From NCBI RefSeq assembly GCF_014356525.2, contig NC_052516.1, positions 31,655,484-31,719,483 on the forward strand: a stretch of DNA of 64,000 nucleotides. Reading direction: 5' to 3'. Both the position numbers and the translations under genes were made by a program. This DNA comes from Nilaparvata lugens (Eukaryota; Arthropoda; Insecta; Hemiptera; Delphacidae). Shown piece by piece: positions 1 to 12,117 of this stretch; positions within the stretch are counted from its first letter, which is position 1; each line of letters begins with the position of its first letter. A model generated the notes under the pieces. The model ran no database searches and had not been told where the DNA came from. It worked only from the letters and a program-made list of their open reading frames with translations.

Positions 1-163
1 CTATTGCCTGTGAGTAAGGGTGAATCTGGATTAAATGATTAAGATGAAACTTGTATGAGAACTTAACAGGTAAGGATAGTAAAGAAATAAAGAGATTTGA
101 AATTTAGTTTATCTTATTGAAAAATAGAATTTACCGGAGCTTGAGAACGTCCACTAGTTAGTG

Positions 164-233
164 ACAAGGTCTATAGTTTCAATCAGGTACTTGTAGATGA
201 GAATACTGCGTGAGGTCTACTGTTCACAGAACT
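164..233 (+). repeat. Family A repeat, truncated end
   Basis: This is the terminal part of a ~650 bp interspersed family. It carries the shared blocks GGTCTATAGTTTCAATCAGG, ACTTGTAGATGAGAATACTG and GAGGTCTACTGTTCACAGAA. The same end occurs near 2189, 16065, 17848, 18700 and 29567. The family's other end, which begins TTGACCGAGCGAAG, is missing here. Confidence 0.6.
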
Positions 234-1216
234 GATAATAATGATAAATACCTTTATTTGTAAAAATAGATAAGTTAGAACACATCTAAATAAACAGAAT
301 AATAGTAGATTTGTAACGTGCAGAATGACAGCTCAAAGCCTTTGTAAATTGCATGATTCAAAAATGAAAAGAGAAAAAAGTTCAGGTTTATTGTATGATA
401 TAATTAATAATGTCTTTGAGCTGCTCAAAATAACAAATAACTTTATATCGAGGAATTATGACGTGTATCAGTAAGGTAATTTCTCTGGCATCAAAAAATA
501 TACTCTGTATGAGACTATTGTGCCCACTTCAACGAGATCAATATGCTATTCTGATCTCCTCTGTTTTACCATTGAATAATCATCACAAAAATATTCGGAT
601 GACATTGTGAAAAACAAGCACTCTGTTCACAGTGAGCCCCTCTTTGATTCTATTAGTGGATGCCTATTTGGACGTCGACCAATCAGGAGCGAGTACACTT
701 CCCCTCATCATCTACTTGATACAAGGCCACGCCCACAACGCTCTCTCTTCTACTGGAGCTTCAAAGTCATTTCAGCGACTCCATTTTGTCGAATTTGGTC
801 TTTTATTTATTCATTTCTCACTTTTCTCTGTGGATACAATCACAAATCATATGAATATGATCAGAAAGAAAAATAAAAATTTCAGTACCCTTTTTGAATT
901 ATTTTATCACAACATGATTCAACATTCATGCCATTTTCAAGTGTACTGACATTTTTATTTTTCTTTCTATTTATATTACAAGTAGCCCAATACAGGAAAG
1001 AGATGAATATGATCAGGAATGAACAACAGGCATGGTCCAAAACTATTGTTTCCAAATTTAGTCATTCAGTATTTTCTGTTCTAGTGAAAGTGATAAATAA
1101 ATGTGGTAGCTTCATTCCAAATGATTCATTCAATTTGAGTTGACTTAAAAATTTATTCATACCTCGTGAAAACAGAAGATCTTCTCCTATCTTTCTCTCC
1201 TTTGGTAGAGAGCTTT
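234..1216. other. Non-coding stretch, nothing recognised
   Basis: The short open frames around 607-1143 overlap each other in different frames and resemble no family I know. I treat them as chance. No RNA gene was seen. Confidence 0.4.
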
Positions 1217-1503
1217 GGTAGAGAGTTAGTGGGGAGGATATTTTTAATATTCTTTCCGAAGAATGGACATTGATATGTCCAAAGCTCCGCCAATTTATGT
1301 AGATACATACCAATATAATTATTATCTATAGTTATTATATTACAAATTACTTTTTCATATCATATACAGTTCAATAATTATTTTCTTAGTCTATATCATG
1401 TAAATTCATCTATAATTTTGCTGTATTGTAAGCTATTGTATATAAGTGTATAAGACAGTATATATTTTGATCTACATAAATAAAGTACTCAATCAATCAA
1501 TCT
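1217..1503 (+). repeat. Non-LTR retrotransposon 3' tail (family B)
   Basis: The block runs from AGAGTTAGTGGGGAGGATAT to an AATAAA signal and a short run of AATC units. Near-identical blocks lie at 5274-5562, 6210-6412 and, inverted, 31562-31830. Copies sharing a 3' end with a variable 5' cut point and a microsatellite tail fit a CR1/L2-type non-LTR 3' untranslated region. No reverse transcriptase is attached here. Confidence 0.6.
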
Positions 1504-1567
1504 CCTGAAACTATGATCATACTTGAAAATTGCAACCTGATTGACCAATCATTTGCTAAACAACTAA

Positions 1568-1700
1568 TATAGTGAGGTCCACGTTATAAAGGCAATAAAT
1601 TGGAATCCTTTATGATATTATTATACTACTGTAACATGCAAAAATAAAGAACTCTAATAATAATCTAATATATTGCTATTATAACTTGGACCTCACTATA
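1568..1700. mobile_element. Short MITE with GAGGTCCACGTT ends (family C)
   Basis: The left end TATAGTGAGGTCCACGTTAT is mirrored by the right end AACTTGGACCTCACTATA. It is a 133 bp non-autonomous inverted-repeat element. Longer relatives of about 355-370 bp lie at 22793, 57811 and 59153. A more decayed copy may lie near 1965-2035. Confidence 0.65.
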
Positions 1701-2188
1701 AGTGTTCAGCATATGATTGGTACAGCAATTTCATGTGCGATTGGCACATTCATACACCAATTTCAATGTTTAATTTATAGATTTAGGAGTAGGCCTAAAA
1801 CCCATCATCGTTTTTCAATCTATGATGTAACTTCAGTATAAGGCCAACAAAATCTACATTGATTTATTATTGATTCAAAATTAAGTTTTAAGGAGTGCAA
1901 CCCCATAACATTTTTCATTCAATCAGAAGATTAGAAAGAACTCCTTTATCAAAGTATATATTGTAACATACAAAAATAGGGAACTCTAATCTAATCTAAT
2001 ACATTGCCATTAGAACGAGGACCTTAACTATAGTTGCTCAGAGAATTATTGGTCATATGTATAGACAGAAGTTTTCAGGTATGATCATAGATTCAGGAGA
2101 AGACATACAACCCCTCATCGTTTTTCAATCTATGGTGGAACTCAAGTGTAAGGTCAATAAACTACTGAAATCAATGAACTAAATAGTT
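1701..2188. other. Non-coding stretch with decayed repeat pieces
   Basis: A phrase like CCCATCATCGTTTTTCAATC occurs twice (about 1800 and 2115), as does the theme AGGAGTGCAACCC. These look like old repeat fragments. No gene was seen. Confidence 0.4.
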
Positions 2189-2842
2189 ACTAGTAGTTCT
2201 ATGAACAGTAGACCTCGCGCTCAGTAAGTTACATTAACCTGTTGTTATGTTTCCTCAGAAATGAATAAATAATTCATCAATTTAAAATGTCTATAAAAAA
2301 TCCTAAATACACATAGATCTTTCTGTCCTATCGTACAATGAAGTGTCGTCCCGGAATGTGAGTGTGAGCGCTGTTATCAGGTCTGGCTGCAACTGTCTAC
2401 AACGTTGATGGAAAGATACAATTTTCAAGATGTTCGATGTTTTTGAACGGGTAGTATTATAGTCAACTGTCTACTAACGTTAATGGAAAGATACATTTTC
2501 AAGATGTTCGATGTTTTTGAACGGGTAGTATTATAGTCCACTAGACAGCTGATTTATGATGAATAATTCTATAGTCGATTTTTACTCTAATATTGGCGTA
2601 TGAAGAAGGCTCCTTTTTCCTTATATAATATCCATGAAATGCAAAATTTCCAAAAACCTTGTATATACGTCAACGCGCAATGTAAAAAGGAACATACCTG
2701 TTAAATTTCATGAAAATCTATTACCGCGTTTTGCCGTAAATGCGCAACATATAAACATTCAAACATTTAATCATTTAAAAATTAAGAGAAACGCCAAACC
2801 GCCGACTTGAATCTAAGACCTCACCTCGCTCGGTCAATTATT
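2189..2842 (-). repeat. Family A repeat, near full length
   Basis: It begins with the mirrored end ACTAGTAGTTCTATGAACAG and finishes with ACCTCGCTCGGTCAA, so both family ends are present, about 650 bp apart. Inside, a ~78 bp unit containing GATGTTCGATGTTTTTGAAC is tandemly duplicated (about 2389-2540). A conserved block around 2630-2750 is shared with the copies at 15408, 16559 and 30180. Confidence 0.6.
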
Positions 2843-3245
2843 CAAAATTCAGTTCAAGGAGTACTGCCTCTCATCATTTTTCAATTTATGATTCAACTCC
2901 AGTGTAAGGCCAACAAAATCTACATTTATTATTCAATATCCCCCAATATCCAATTTATAACGCTTTTCCAATATAAATTTCAAACTCACTCCCAGACATA
3001 ATAAAGTATCCAGACTTTGTTTGAGCCACAAATAAAAAAAACTCTTTACAACTTACTTTAACGCAGGGTATCTCTCCAAACAATACTAAGTTCCACTTTA
3101 AACTATCAGTATTCTTTATGAATAATTCCAATGTTTCTCATTCAAATATAATGCTGACAGGCCACAGATTCACTCAAAAGTTTCAGTATTTCTTATGGAT
3201 AAACTGAATACTCCCCATTCAAAATTCAGGTTTAATTCACTTGAA
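2843..3245. other. Non-coding stretch, nothing recognised
   Basis: AT-rich sequence without a convincing gene. Confidence 0.35.
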
Positions 3246-3560
3246 ACTTTCAGGATTCTTCATAAACTACATCATTGTTTTCCATTTAAATAATGTTGAC
3301 TGGAACTCGATTGGCATATGTACATTGATGGTCTACAAAATTCAGGCACAATTCACTTAATCCTGTCAGGATTCTTCATAAAATACATCAATGTTTTCCA
3401 TCTGAGTGATGCTGACTGGAACTTGATTGGCATGCATTTATAGTCTACAAAATCCAGGCACAATTCACTTAAATCTGTCAGAATACCTTATAAACAACAT
3501 CAATGTCCCCCATTCAACTAAATGCTGTCTGGAACTCGATTGGCATGCATTTATGGCCTA
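3246..3560. repeat. Decayed ~119 bp tandem repeat
   Basis: About 2.5 units share the themes CAGGATTCTTCATAAA, GCTGACTGGAACTTGATTGG and AAAATCCAGGCACAATTCAC. The units have diverged by substitutions and small indels. Confidence 0.6.
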
Positions 3561-3599
3561 CGAAAAAAGGCTTATATTCCGATTCACTGTCACTGTTGA

Positions 3600-4560
3600 T
3601 AAAATTCGATTTCTCTCAATTTTTTCAGTTTATATATTGTTTATTGAATAAAACTTATATTGTTCAATATGAACATCATATTCAGTGTCATTCTTTTGTT
3701 TCTAGCTTGTTACAACAACCAATATTCGCGCAAACATACTCAATTTCTCTAAATTTTCTTTTATTATTTTCAGTTGATATATTGTTTTTTGAATTAAACT
3801 TATATTGTCCAATGTAAACCTCATATTATTCAGATTGTCATTCTTTTGGATCTAGCTTGTTGGAGCAGCTAATTGTCTCACAAACATACTGCGTTTCTCT
3901 CAATTTTCTCATATTATTTTCAGTTTATAATGTTCATAAGAACTCTATTGTTCAATTCATCGAATCAAACTTCTATTTTCCAATGTAGACCTCATATCCA
4001 GAATGTCATTCTTCTTGGTTCTTGCTCGTTAGAGCAGCCGATTGTCTCAAAAAAAATACTCGATTTCTCTAAATTTTCTTCTATTATTTCCAGTTCATAA
4101 TGTTCATCAAACTGAACTCATATTGTCCAATGTAGAGCTCATATTCAGATGGTCTGTCATTCTTTTGGTTCTCGCTTGTTACAACAACCAATTCTATCAA
4201 AAATATACATTATTTCTCTCAAATTTCTTCTATTATTTTCAGTTCATAATGTTCATCAAATGAAACCACTATTGTTCAATGTAGATCTCATATTCAGATT
4301 GTCATTCTTTTGGTTCTAGGTTGTTACAACAACTGATTGTCTCTCAATCATACACAATTTCTCTCAAATTTCTTCTATTATTTTCAGTTCATGATGTTCA
4401 TCAAATGAAACTTCTATTGTTCAATGTAGATCTCATATTCAGATTGTCATTCTTTTGGTTCTAGGTTGTTACAACAACCGATTGTCTCTCAATCATACAC
4501 AATTTCTCTCAAATTTCTTCTATTATTTCCAAGTTTATATTGTTCAGCCTGGAAGAGCCT
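3600..4560. repeat. Tandem array of ~145-168 bp units
   Basis: Six to seven units carry GTCATTCTTTTGGTTCTAG, a TGTTACAACAACC theme and TTCTATTATTTTCAGTTCAT. The GTCATT anchor recurs at 3687, 3837, 4005, 4156, 4301 and 4446. The last two intervals are both exactly 145 bp, so the array is most homogeneous at its right end. Each unit repeats a splice-acceptor-like TTTTCAG, but I found no exon. Confidence 0.7.
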
Positions 4561-4918
4561 GATATTGTCGAGAGTTTACCTCATAAAATTGAGAGGCTTC
4601 TGTTTGAATTCAGATGTGGATAGAGCTTTATTATAATTATATTTTGAATTTCTCGAGTTATTATAAAGAGTTGATTATCCACTATAATATGAATTATCAT
4701 TCTCCTTAATCCTAGTTTGTTAAAGCAACCGTTCGTCTCACAAACATATCCAATATCACCCAATTCTCTTCTATTATTTTCAGTTTATAATGTTTGTTAG
4801 ATAAACCTTATATTGTGGAAAATATACTTTATATAGAGAGGGGTTTGTTTAATTTCGAATGTGTGAAGTTTCTCTATTAAAATTCAAAATAGTATTCAAA
4901 TTTATTTAAATTATTATG
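4561..4918. other. Non-coding stretch beside the tandem array
   Basis: It contains one more decayed array-like unit near 4700-4800. No gene was seen. Confidence 0.35.
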
Positions 4919-5270
4919 AACTAGCAGGTAACCGGAGCTCTGCAAGGGTCTTATTAAGAACTTGACAAACTGAAAACTTGACCTACTGAGGTCCTGATGA
5001 ATTTACAATAGCCCTATAACCATCCTTGGTAGATGAAGAATCTATATTATGCAGAATGTCAAGTTGATCAGTCCAGTAGTTGAGACGTGATGATGCGTTA
5101 TTTATAAATTTCCTATCCCGTACGTGTATAAGGCAATTCTTTCCCTTATTACAGTATAGTTGGAATAATTTATCATTGGAATGAACAATCAACATGAGAT
5201 CGTTCGTAAATTTCCTATCCCGTACGTGTATAAGCCAGTTTTCTTCTTTATCAATTAAGAGATCCCTGCA
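4919..5270 (+). repeat. Interspersed repeat family D
   Basis: The unit starts CTAGCAGGTAACC, passes through AACTTGACAAACTGAAAAC and GAGACGTGATGATGCGT, and ends near TTCCTATCCCGTACGTGTAT. Other copies lie at 6413, 14606, 15285 and 16170, and inverted at 5563, 18712 and 28350. The terminal part is duplicated here (5100-5130 and 5205-5240). The family is unclassified. Confidence 0.55.
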
Positions 5271-5273
5271 AAT

Positions 5274-5562
5274 GGTAGAGAGTTAGTGGGGAGGATATTT
5301 TTAATATTCTTTCCGAAGAATGGACATTGATATGTCCAAAGCTCCGCCAATTTAAGTAGATGCATAACAATATGATTATTATCTATAGTTATTATATTGC
5401 AAACTGCTTTTTCATATCATATACAGTTCAATAATTATTTTTTTAGTCTATATTATGTAAATTCATCTATAATTTTGCTGTATTGTAAGCTATTGTATAT
5501 AAGTGTATAAGCCAGTATATATTGTAATCTACATAAATAAAGTACTCAATCAATCAATCAAT
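5274..5562 (+). repeat. Non-LTR retrotransposon 3' tail (family B)
   Basis: A near-identical copy of the 1217-1503 block ending in AATAAAGTACTCAATCAATC. It sits directly after a family D copy. Confidence 0.6.
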
Positions 5563-5755
5563 TAATCAAATCTGGCCATCAAAGTATATAAGATAGATTA
5601 TTATATTGTCAAATTTTTGGTTTTACGTTATAGATGTCTAATTCACCGAGGATAGTTGTAGGCCTATTTTAAATTCTCCAAGATTCAATAGGTTTTTTTC
5701 ATTTTGTCAAGTTTTCAATCAGGCCTCTGTGTAGCACGTGTTACCTGCTACTTTT
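5563..5755 (-). repeat. Degenerate family D repeat, inverted
   Basis: Mirrored family D blocks are visible: ACCGAGGATAGTTGTAGGCC, TTTGTCAAGTTTTCAATCAG and GTTACCTGCTA. It is more decayed than neighbouring copies. Confidence 0.45.
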
Positions 5756-6209
5756 AGAATGAGACGAATCCACTGAACGAAGTGAAAAAGAGATAATAAA
5801 GTCTAGCGTGCCAGTTCAGCATAGATTGAATCCAACTGACGTGTGTGATAGATAAGGTAAATAGATAAGGATAGACAAGATAAATAGAATAACGGATGGA
5901 CGGAATCTATCATTGTCCAAAGTTAGGGGAGTCGAACTTCATTCAAGATGGCGGCTCAAATGGGGTCACACCCACATGATAAACAGAGTTGCTTTTATTG
6001 AAAACCGACCATAGTGGAATTCACTTCATAGTGTCAGTATTCAACATAGTTCATGTTATATGGATGCTTCCCTTTCAATTGCTGACTGCTTCTCAATTCT
6101 GATATCCTGGAATGAATGTTATGAAATTATAGTATGAAAAGAGATAGAAATTTTTCACAATCAGATAACTCGCATAAAGTGACCATTAAGTGATCAGTAT
6201 ATAACTCGC
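5756..6209. other. Non-coding stretch, nothing recognised
   Basis: Short GATA-rich tandem words occur at 5850-5890. No gene was seen. Confidence 0.35.
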
Positions 6210-6412
6210 ATAACAATATTATTATTATCTATAGTTATTATATTACAGATCGCTTTTTCATATCATATACAGTTCAATAATTATTTTCTTAGTCTATATC
6301 ATGTAAATTCATCTATAATTTTGCTGTATTGTAAGCTATTGTATATAAGTGTATAAGACAGTATATATTGTAATCTACATAAATAAAGTACTCAATCAAT
6401 CAATCAATCAAC
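6210..6412 (+). repeat. Non-LTR retrotransposon 3' tail (family B), shorter copy
   Basis: It matches the last ~200 bp of the 1217-1503 block, including the AATAAA signal and the AATC tail. The earlier cut-off of its 5' side is what 5' truncation of a non-LTR copy would give. Confidence 0.6.
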
Positions 6413-6650
6413 TCGTGCTCCTAGAATGTCTATTTTAAAACTTGACAAACTGAAAACTTGGCCGAGTGGAATTTTAAAGAGTTTGAAGTAGGCCTGGAAC
6501 CATCCTCGGCTAATTGAGAATCTATGTGCACAATTTCAAGTTAATTTCAGTCCATTAGTTGAGACGTGATGATGCGTCAAACATAATTTTCCTATCCTGT
6601 ACGTGTTTAAGCCAGTTTTCTCCTTTATCAGAGATATAATAACAATAGAC
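6413..6650 (+). repeat. Interspersed repeat family D
   Basis: It has the family D order AACTTGACAAACTGAAAAC, ACCATCCTCGGCTAATTGAG, GAGACGTGATGATGCGTC and CCTATCCTGTACGTGT. Confidence 0.5.
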
Positions 6651-7009
6651 TTACACTCTTAACAAACGTTCACTTTCAACAGACAAAAAGCAGTATTGGC
6701 TGTGAATTTTATGTCATTTGCAGCTTTGATATTTTTATATAGATTATTTATATTAATACAGTTGATATCCCATCCCTATGCTTCTGTATGGTAGACCTAT
6801 TTGACAAGGTTGGTGCTAAACTTTCAAGAATTTCTCAAATATAATGTCTTGGAATGAATACTCTGATACCGTCTCTTTGTCAAAAATACTATAATAAGGA
6901 ATTTCTAATTTTATCAGGATATCAGTACATACAGTAGGCCTAATATTATCGGGGAAGTATTCAGAACGAAATCATTCTCTCTGGGGGAAATAGTTATCAA
7001 TCCAAGAGA
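6651..7009. other. Non-coding stretch before the foldback complex
   Basis: No gene or repeat was recognised. Confidence 0.35.
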
Positions 7010-8459
7010 AGAAACAGCGACAAATTTTAGAAGGAGAAACTGGTTTCCTCTGTTCATGTTAAAAGTAATATCTCTCGGACTATAGTAAACTGAAACTCGG
7101 ATATAGAGCAGCAGGAAATATGTCAATAAACAAACGCTGTGATTGGTAGATGGCTGACCAATCAAGAAGAATTATTGCCATTGATGTGACATTAAACTAT
7201 CCGTGGGAGTGGATAGTCTAGGCCAATGACAGACGTTCATTTTCACTAGTCATTCATATACTCACCATATCGACTGCTGGTTATCGTTAGTTCTGATCTT
7301 TCATACTCCAGTTCTAATAATTCACCAAAGATTGACAATGATTTAACACTCCAAAAATGTTAATGCATTTTCAAGTGTAATAATAATTTGTTTCATCTTT
7401 CTGATCAACCGAGATACAAAATTTTTAGTATGATGTATATTTGGACTGTACATTTTGTGATCTTTATAAAAGTGTTTCCATAACCTCATTAATTGGACTA
7501 TTTTATCAAAATTAGGGAGAGGAACAGTTTTGGGTTTATCCTGTTGATTCTCTCCCAATCATTAATTTGATGTTGTGATTAAGGAATGTAATAAATGTAA
7601 ATGTAAATGTTGATAGAGAGATCAATCAAATGAACATCAAATCATATTCTCATTGATCTGTGGTCTTGTTCTTTTGGTCCCTATCCGTTCCGGATGTTGG
7701 CAACCATTCTGGCTATGATGACCCTGTTGACTGCCGCCTGAACAGCTGTGCAGTGCTCATTCCATACCATGTCCTCAGGTTCCTAAGCCACGATATTCTC
7801 CTTCTTCCAGGACCTCTTTTACTTTTCAACTTTGCCTTCAATACAAGTTGGAGTAGCTCGTACCTGCTTCTCATTATATGTCGGAGATATTAGAGCTTCC
7901 TCGCTTTTACGGTATTGAGAAAATCTTTTCCCTTTCCCATTCTTCTTAAAATTTTTTCATTGGGGACATGGTCCACCCATGACACCCTCTGCATCCTCCG
8001 GTAGAGCCACAATTCAAATGCCTCTAGTTTGCGCTCAGTTGCAGCTGTCAATGTCCATGACTCTACACCAATTGTGGCCAAACTTACGAGCTGTGAGCTA
8101 GAATAGCATTTATAAATCTTCTTGTGAGTTACCAAGGAATATTAGACTGAAGAAAGTACGGTAAGCAAAATGAAATTTTCACACTTTTATTGCCTATAAA
8201 GATACATTCCTAGTGTTTAAATATACTCATCTCATAGCAAAAAGTATAACCAAAGTTTTAATGTACATTACAATGAGAGCAGTGGAACTCTTTTGGTCAT
8301 CAAGTATTTTCTTGATGTTTGGAGTGTACCTTGTAGCCGCCATTCTGATGCAGTTGTCCAAATGTTCATCAGTCAGTCAGTTCCTATATCGATTTTTTAT
8401 GAATTCATATTTGAAAAGATGCTTCACACGAGTAAGTAGAGCTGAACATGGCTTTTAAC
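7010..8459 (+). repeat. Left arm of a ~1.4 kb palindrome (foldback-like unit)
   Basis: From 7057 to 8459 this sequence is repeated as its reverse complement at 8475-9880, separated by only 15 bp. Differences are mostly single-base indels. Just left of the arm (7010-7031) lies a fragment of the ~65 bp repeat that forms the arrays at 11207-12117. The arm also occurs as direct copies at 10018-11206 (truncated) and 12523-13959. Confidence 0.85.
7650..8103 (-). pseudogene. Reverse transcriptase C-terminal remnant (non-LTR), copy 1
   Basis: On the minus strand the translation gives GVESWTLTAATERKLEAFE and LWLYRRMQRVSWVDHVPNEK, then pieces resembling NLRTWYG and ARMVANIRNG in shifted frames. This is the well-known C-terminal tail of RTE-like non-LTR reverse transcriptases. 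Only the tail is present, it is interrupted by stops and frameshifts, and it sits inside the palindrome arm. It is a captured fossil copied along with the arm, not an active gene. Confidence 0.7.
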
Positions 8460-8474
8460 CTCAATGGAACTTGA

Positions 8475-9880
8475 GTTAAAAGCCATGTTCAGCTCTACTT
8501 ACTCGTGTGAAGCATCTTTTCAAATATGAAATTCATAAAAAATCGATATAGGAACTGACTGACTGATGAACATTTGGACAACTGCATCAGAATGGCGGCT
8601 ACAAGGTACACTCCAAACATCAAGAAAATACTTGATGACCAAAAAGAGTTCCACTGCTCTCATTGTAATGTACATTAAAACTTTGGTTATACTTTTTGCT
8701 ATGAGATGAGTATATTTAAACACTAGGAATGTATCTTTATAGGCAATAAAAGTGTGAAAATTTCATTTTGCTTACCGTACTTTCTTCAGTCTAATATTCC
8801 TTGGTAACTCACAAGAAGATTTATAAATGCTATTCTAGCTCACAGGCTCGTAAGTTTGGCCACAATTGGTGTAGAGTCATGGACATTGACAGCTGCAACT
8901 GAGCGCAAACTAGAGGCATTGAATTGTGGCTCTACCGGAGGATGCAGAGGGTGTCATGGGTGGACCATGTCCCCAATGAAAAAATTTAAGAAGAATGGGA
9001 AAGGGAAAAGATTTCTCAATACCGTAAAAGCGAGGAAGCTCTAATATCTCCGACATATAATGAGAAGCAGGTACGAGCTACTCCAACTTGTATTGAAGGC
9101 AAAGTTGAAAAAGTAAAAGAGGTCCTGGAAGAAGGAGAATATCGTGGCTTAGGAACCTGAGGACATGGTATGGAATGAGCACTGCACAGCTGTTCAGGGC
9201 GGCAGTCAACAGGGTCATCATAGCCAGAATGGTTGCCAACATCCGGAACGGATAGGGACCAAAAGAACAAGACCACAGATCAATGAGAATATGATTTGAT
9301 GTTCATTTGATTGATCTCTCTATCAACATTTACATTTACATTATTACATTCCTTAATCACAACATCAAATTAATGATTGGGAGAGAATCAACAGGATAAA
9401 CCCAAAACTGTTCCTCTCCCTAATTTTGATAAAAATAGTCCAAATTAATGAGGTTATGGAAACACTTTTATAAAGATCACAAAAATGTACAGTCCAAATA
9501 TACATCATACTAAAAATTTTGTATCTCGGTTGATCAGAAAGATGAAACAAATTATTATTACACTTGAAAATGCATTAACATTTTTGGAGTGTTAAATCAT
9601 TGTCAATCTTTGGTGAATTATTAGAACTGGAGTATGAAAGATCAGAACTAACGATAACCAGCAGTCGATATGGTGAGTATATGAATGACTAGTGAAAATG
9701 AACGTCTGTCATTGGCCTAGACTATCCACTCCCACGGATAGTTTAATGTCACATCAATGGCAATAATTCTTCTTGATTGGTCAGCCATCTACCAATCACA
9801 GCGTTGTTTATTGACATATTTCCTGCTGCTCTATATCCGAGTTTCAGTTTACTATAGTCCGAGAGATATTACTTTTAACA
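8475..9880 (-). repeat. Right arm of the ~1.4 kb palindrome
   Basis: Reverse complement of 7057-8459 with small indels. The spacer between the arms is 8460-8474. The arm ends at ATATTACTTTTAACA before a linker that starts with CGGCTCTCAC. Confidence 0.85.
8829..9270 (+). pseudogene. Reverse transcriptase C-terminal remnant, copy 2
   Basis: The same non-LTR tail as 7650-8103 in the opposite orientation, as expected inside the other palindrome arm. ATERKLEA and VSWVDHVPNEK-type segments are split by frameshifts (about 8930-8990). It is non-functional. Confidence 0.7.
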
Positions 9881-10017
9881 CGGCTCTCACTCTAAGACAG
9901 AGAGCCCCGATATTCTTTCCTTCACTAATCACTCCAACTACCTAATAGCATTCTTCATACTTTTGTGTCGATATCCAATTGTGCGCAGCATGCCTACTCC
10001 TCTCCTACAAATTGTGG
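9881..10017. repeat. Linker between foldback units
   Basis: It is repeated almost unchanged at 12386-12522. Landmarks are CTCACTCTAAGACAGAGAGC and ATTGTGCGCAGCATGCCTAC. In both places it sits between an inverted and a direct copy of the unit end, so linker and unit were copied together. Confidence 0.7.
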
Positions 10018-11206
10018 AAGGAGAAACTGGTTTCCTCTGTTCATGTTAAAAGTAATATCTCTCGGACTATAGTAAACTGAAACTCGGATATAGAGCAGCA
10101 GGAAATATGTCAATAAACAAACGCTGTGATTGGTAGATGGCTGACCAATCAAGAAGAATTATTGCCATTGATGTGACATTAAACTATCCGTGGGAGTGGA
10201 TAGTCTAGGCCAATGACAGACGTTCATTTTCACTAGTCATTCATATACTCACCATATCGACTGCTGGTTATCGTTAGTTCTGATCTTTCATACTCCAGTT
10301 CTAATAATTCACCAAAGATTGACAATGATTTAACACTCCAAAAATGTTAATGCATTTTCAAGTGCAATAATAATTTGTTTCATATTTCTGATCAACCGAG
10401 ATACAAAATTTTTAGTATGATGTATATTTGGACTGTACATTTTGTGATCTTTATAAAAGTGTTTCCATAACCTCATAATTTGGACCATTTTTATCAAAAT
10501 TAGGGAGAGGAACAGTTTTGGGTTTATCCTGTTGATTCTCTCCCAATCATTAATTTGATGTTGTGATTAAGGAATGTAATAAATGTAAATGTAAATGTTG
10601 ATAGAGAGATCAATCAAATGAACATCAAATCATATTCTCATTGATCTGTGGTCTTGTTCTTTTGGTCCCTATCCGTTCCGGATGTTGGCAACCATTCTGG
10701 CTATGATGACCCTGTTGACTGCCGCCCTGAACAGCTGTGCAGTGCTCATTCCATACCATGTCCTCAGGTTCCTAAGCCACGATATTCTCCTTCTTCCAGG
10801 ACCTCTTTTACTTTTTCAACTTTGCCTTCAATACAAGTTGGAGTAGCTCGTACCTGCTTCTCATTATATGTCGGAGATATTAGAGCTTCCTCGCTTTTAC
10901 GGTATTGAGAAAATCTTTTCCCTTTCCCATTCTTCTTAAAATTTTTTCATTGGGGACATGGTCCACCCATGACACCCTCTGCATCCTCCGGTAGAGCCAC
11001 AATTCAAATGCCTCTAGTTTGCGCTCAGTTGCAGCTGTCAATGTCCATGACTCTACACCAATTGTGGCCAAACTTACGAGCCTGTGAGCTAGAATAGCAT
11101 TTATAAATCTTCTTGTGAGTTACCAAGGAATATTAGACTGAAGAAAGTACGGTAAGCAAAATGAAATTTTCACACTTTTATTGCCTATAAAGATACATTC
11201 CTAGTG
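10018..11206 (+). repeat. Foldback-like unit, direct copy, truncated
   Basis: A direct copy of the 7020-8210 portion of the left arm. It stops at ATACATTCCTAGTGT and passes straight into the ~65 bp array. Confidence 0.8.
10640..11096 (-). pseudogene. Reverse transcriptase C-terminal remnant, copy 3
   Basis: The same RTE-like tail as 7650-8103, minus strand, with ATERKLEA and VSWVDHVPNEK segments. It is carried within a direct copy of the foldback unit. Confidence 0.7.
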
Positions 11207-11570
11207 TCGCTGTTCCTTTACTCCGTATCAGCTTTGTTTTTTACGTGAATTTGGCAATTTTTCTAAAATTTGTCGCTGTTCCTTTACTCCGTATCAGCTT
11301 GTTTTTTACGTGAATTTGGCAATTTTTCTAAAATTTGTGCTGTTTCTTTACTCCGTATCAGCTTGTTTTTTACGTGAATTTGGCAATTTTTCTAAAATTT
11401 GTCGCTGTTCCTTTACTCCATATCAGCTTGTTTTTGTACGTGAATTTGGCAATTTTTCTAAAATTTGTTGCTGTTTCTTTACTCCGTATCAGCTTGTTTT
11501 TTACGTGAATTGGCAATTTTTCTAAAATTTGTCGCTGTTCCTTTACTCCGTATCAGCTTGTTTTTTACCG
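11207..11570 (+). repeat. Array of ~65 bp units, forward
   Basis: About 5.5 units contain TTTACTCCGTATCAGCTTG, ACGTGAATTTGGCAATTTTT and CTAAAATTTGTCGCTGTT. The spacing between the first CTCCGTATC copies is 66 bp. Frames running through it are repeat artefacts and not protein repeats. Confidence 0.9.
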
Positions 11571-12117
11571 TAAAAAACAAAGCTGATACGGAGTAAAGGA
11601 ACAGCGACAAATTTTAGAAAAATTGCCAAATTCACGTAAAAAACAAAGCTGATACGGAGTAAAGAAACAGCAACAAATTTTAGAAAAATTGCCAAATTCA
11701 CGTACAAAAACAAAGCTGATATGGAGTAAAGGAACAGCGACAAATTTTAGAAAAATTGCCAAATTCACGTAAAAAACAAAGCTGATACGGAGTAAAGAAA
11801 CAGCAACAAATTTTAGAAAAATTGCCAAATTCACGTAAAAAAACAAAGCTGATACGGAGTAAAGGAACAGCGACAAATTTTAGAAAAATTGCCAAATTCA
11901 CGTAAAAAACAAAGCTGATACGGAGTAAAGGAACAGCGACAAATTTTAGAAAAATTGCCAAATTCACGTAAAAAACAAAGCTGATACGGAGTAAAGGAAC
12001 AGCGACAAATTTTAGAAAAATTGCCAAATTCACGTACAAAAACAAAGCTGATACGGAGTAAAGAAACAGCAACAAATTTTAGAAAAATTGCCAAATTCTC
12101 GTACAAAAACAAAGCTG
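11571..12117 (-). repeat. Array of ~65 bp units, inverted
   Basis: About 8.4 units of the same repeat in reverse orientation. They meet the forward array at the turn-around sequence GTTTTTTACCGTAAAAAAC (about 11560-11578), so the two arrays can fold into one large hairpin. Confidence 0.9.

Noticed and set aside
607..1143. Overlapping frames of 71-105 codons
   Set aside because: Different frames overlap, no family resemblance, and later parts are AT-rich with repeat words.
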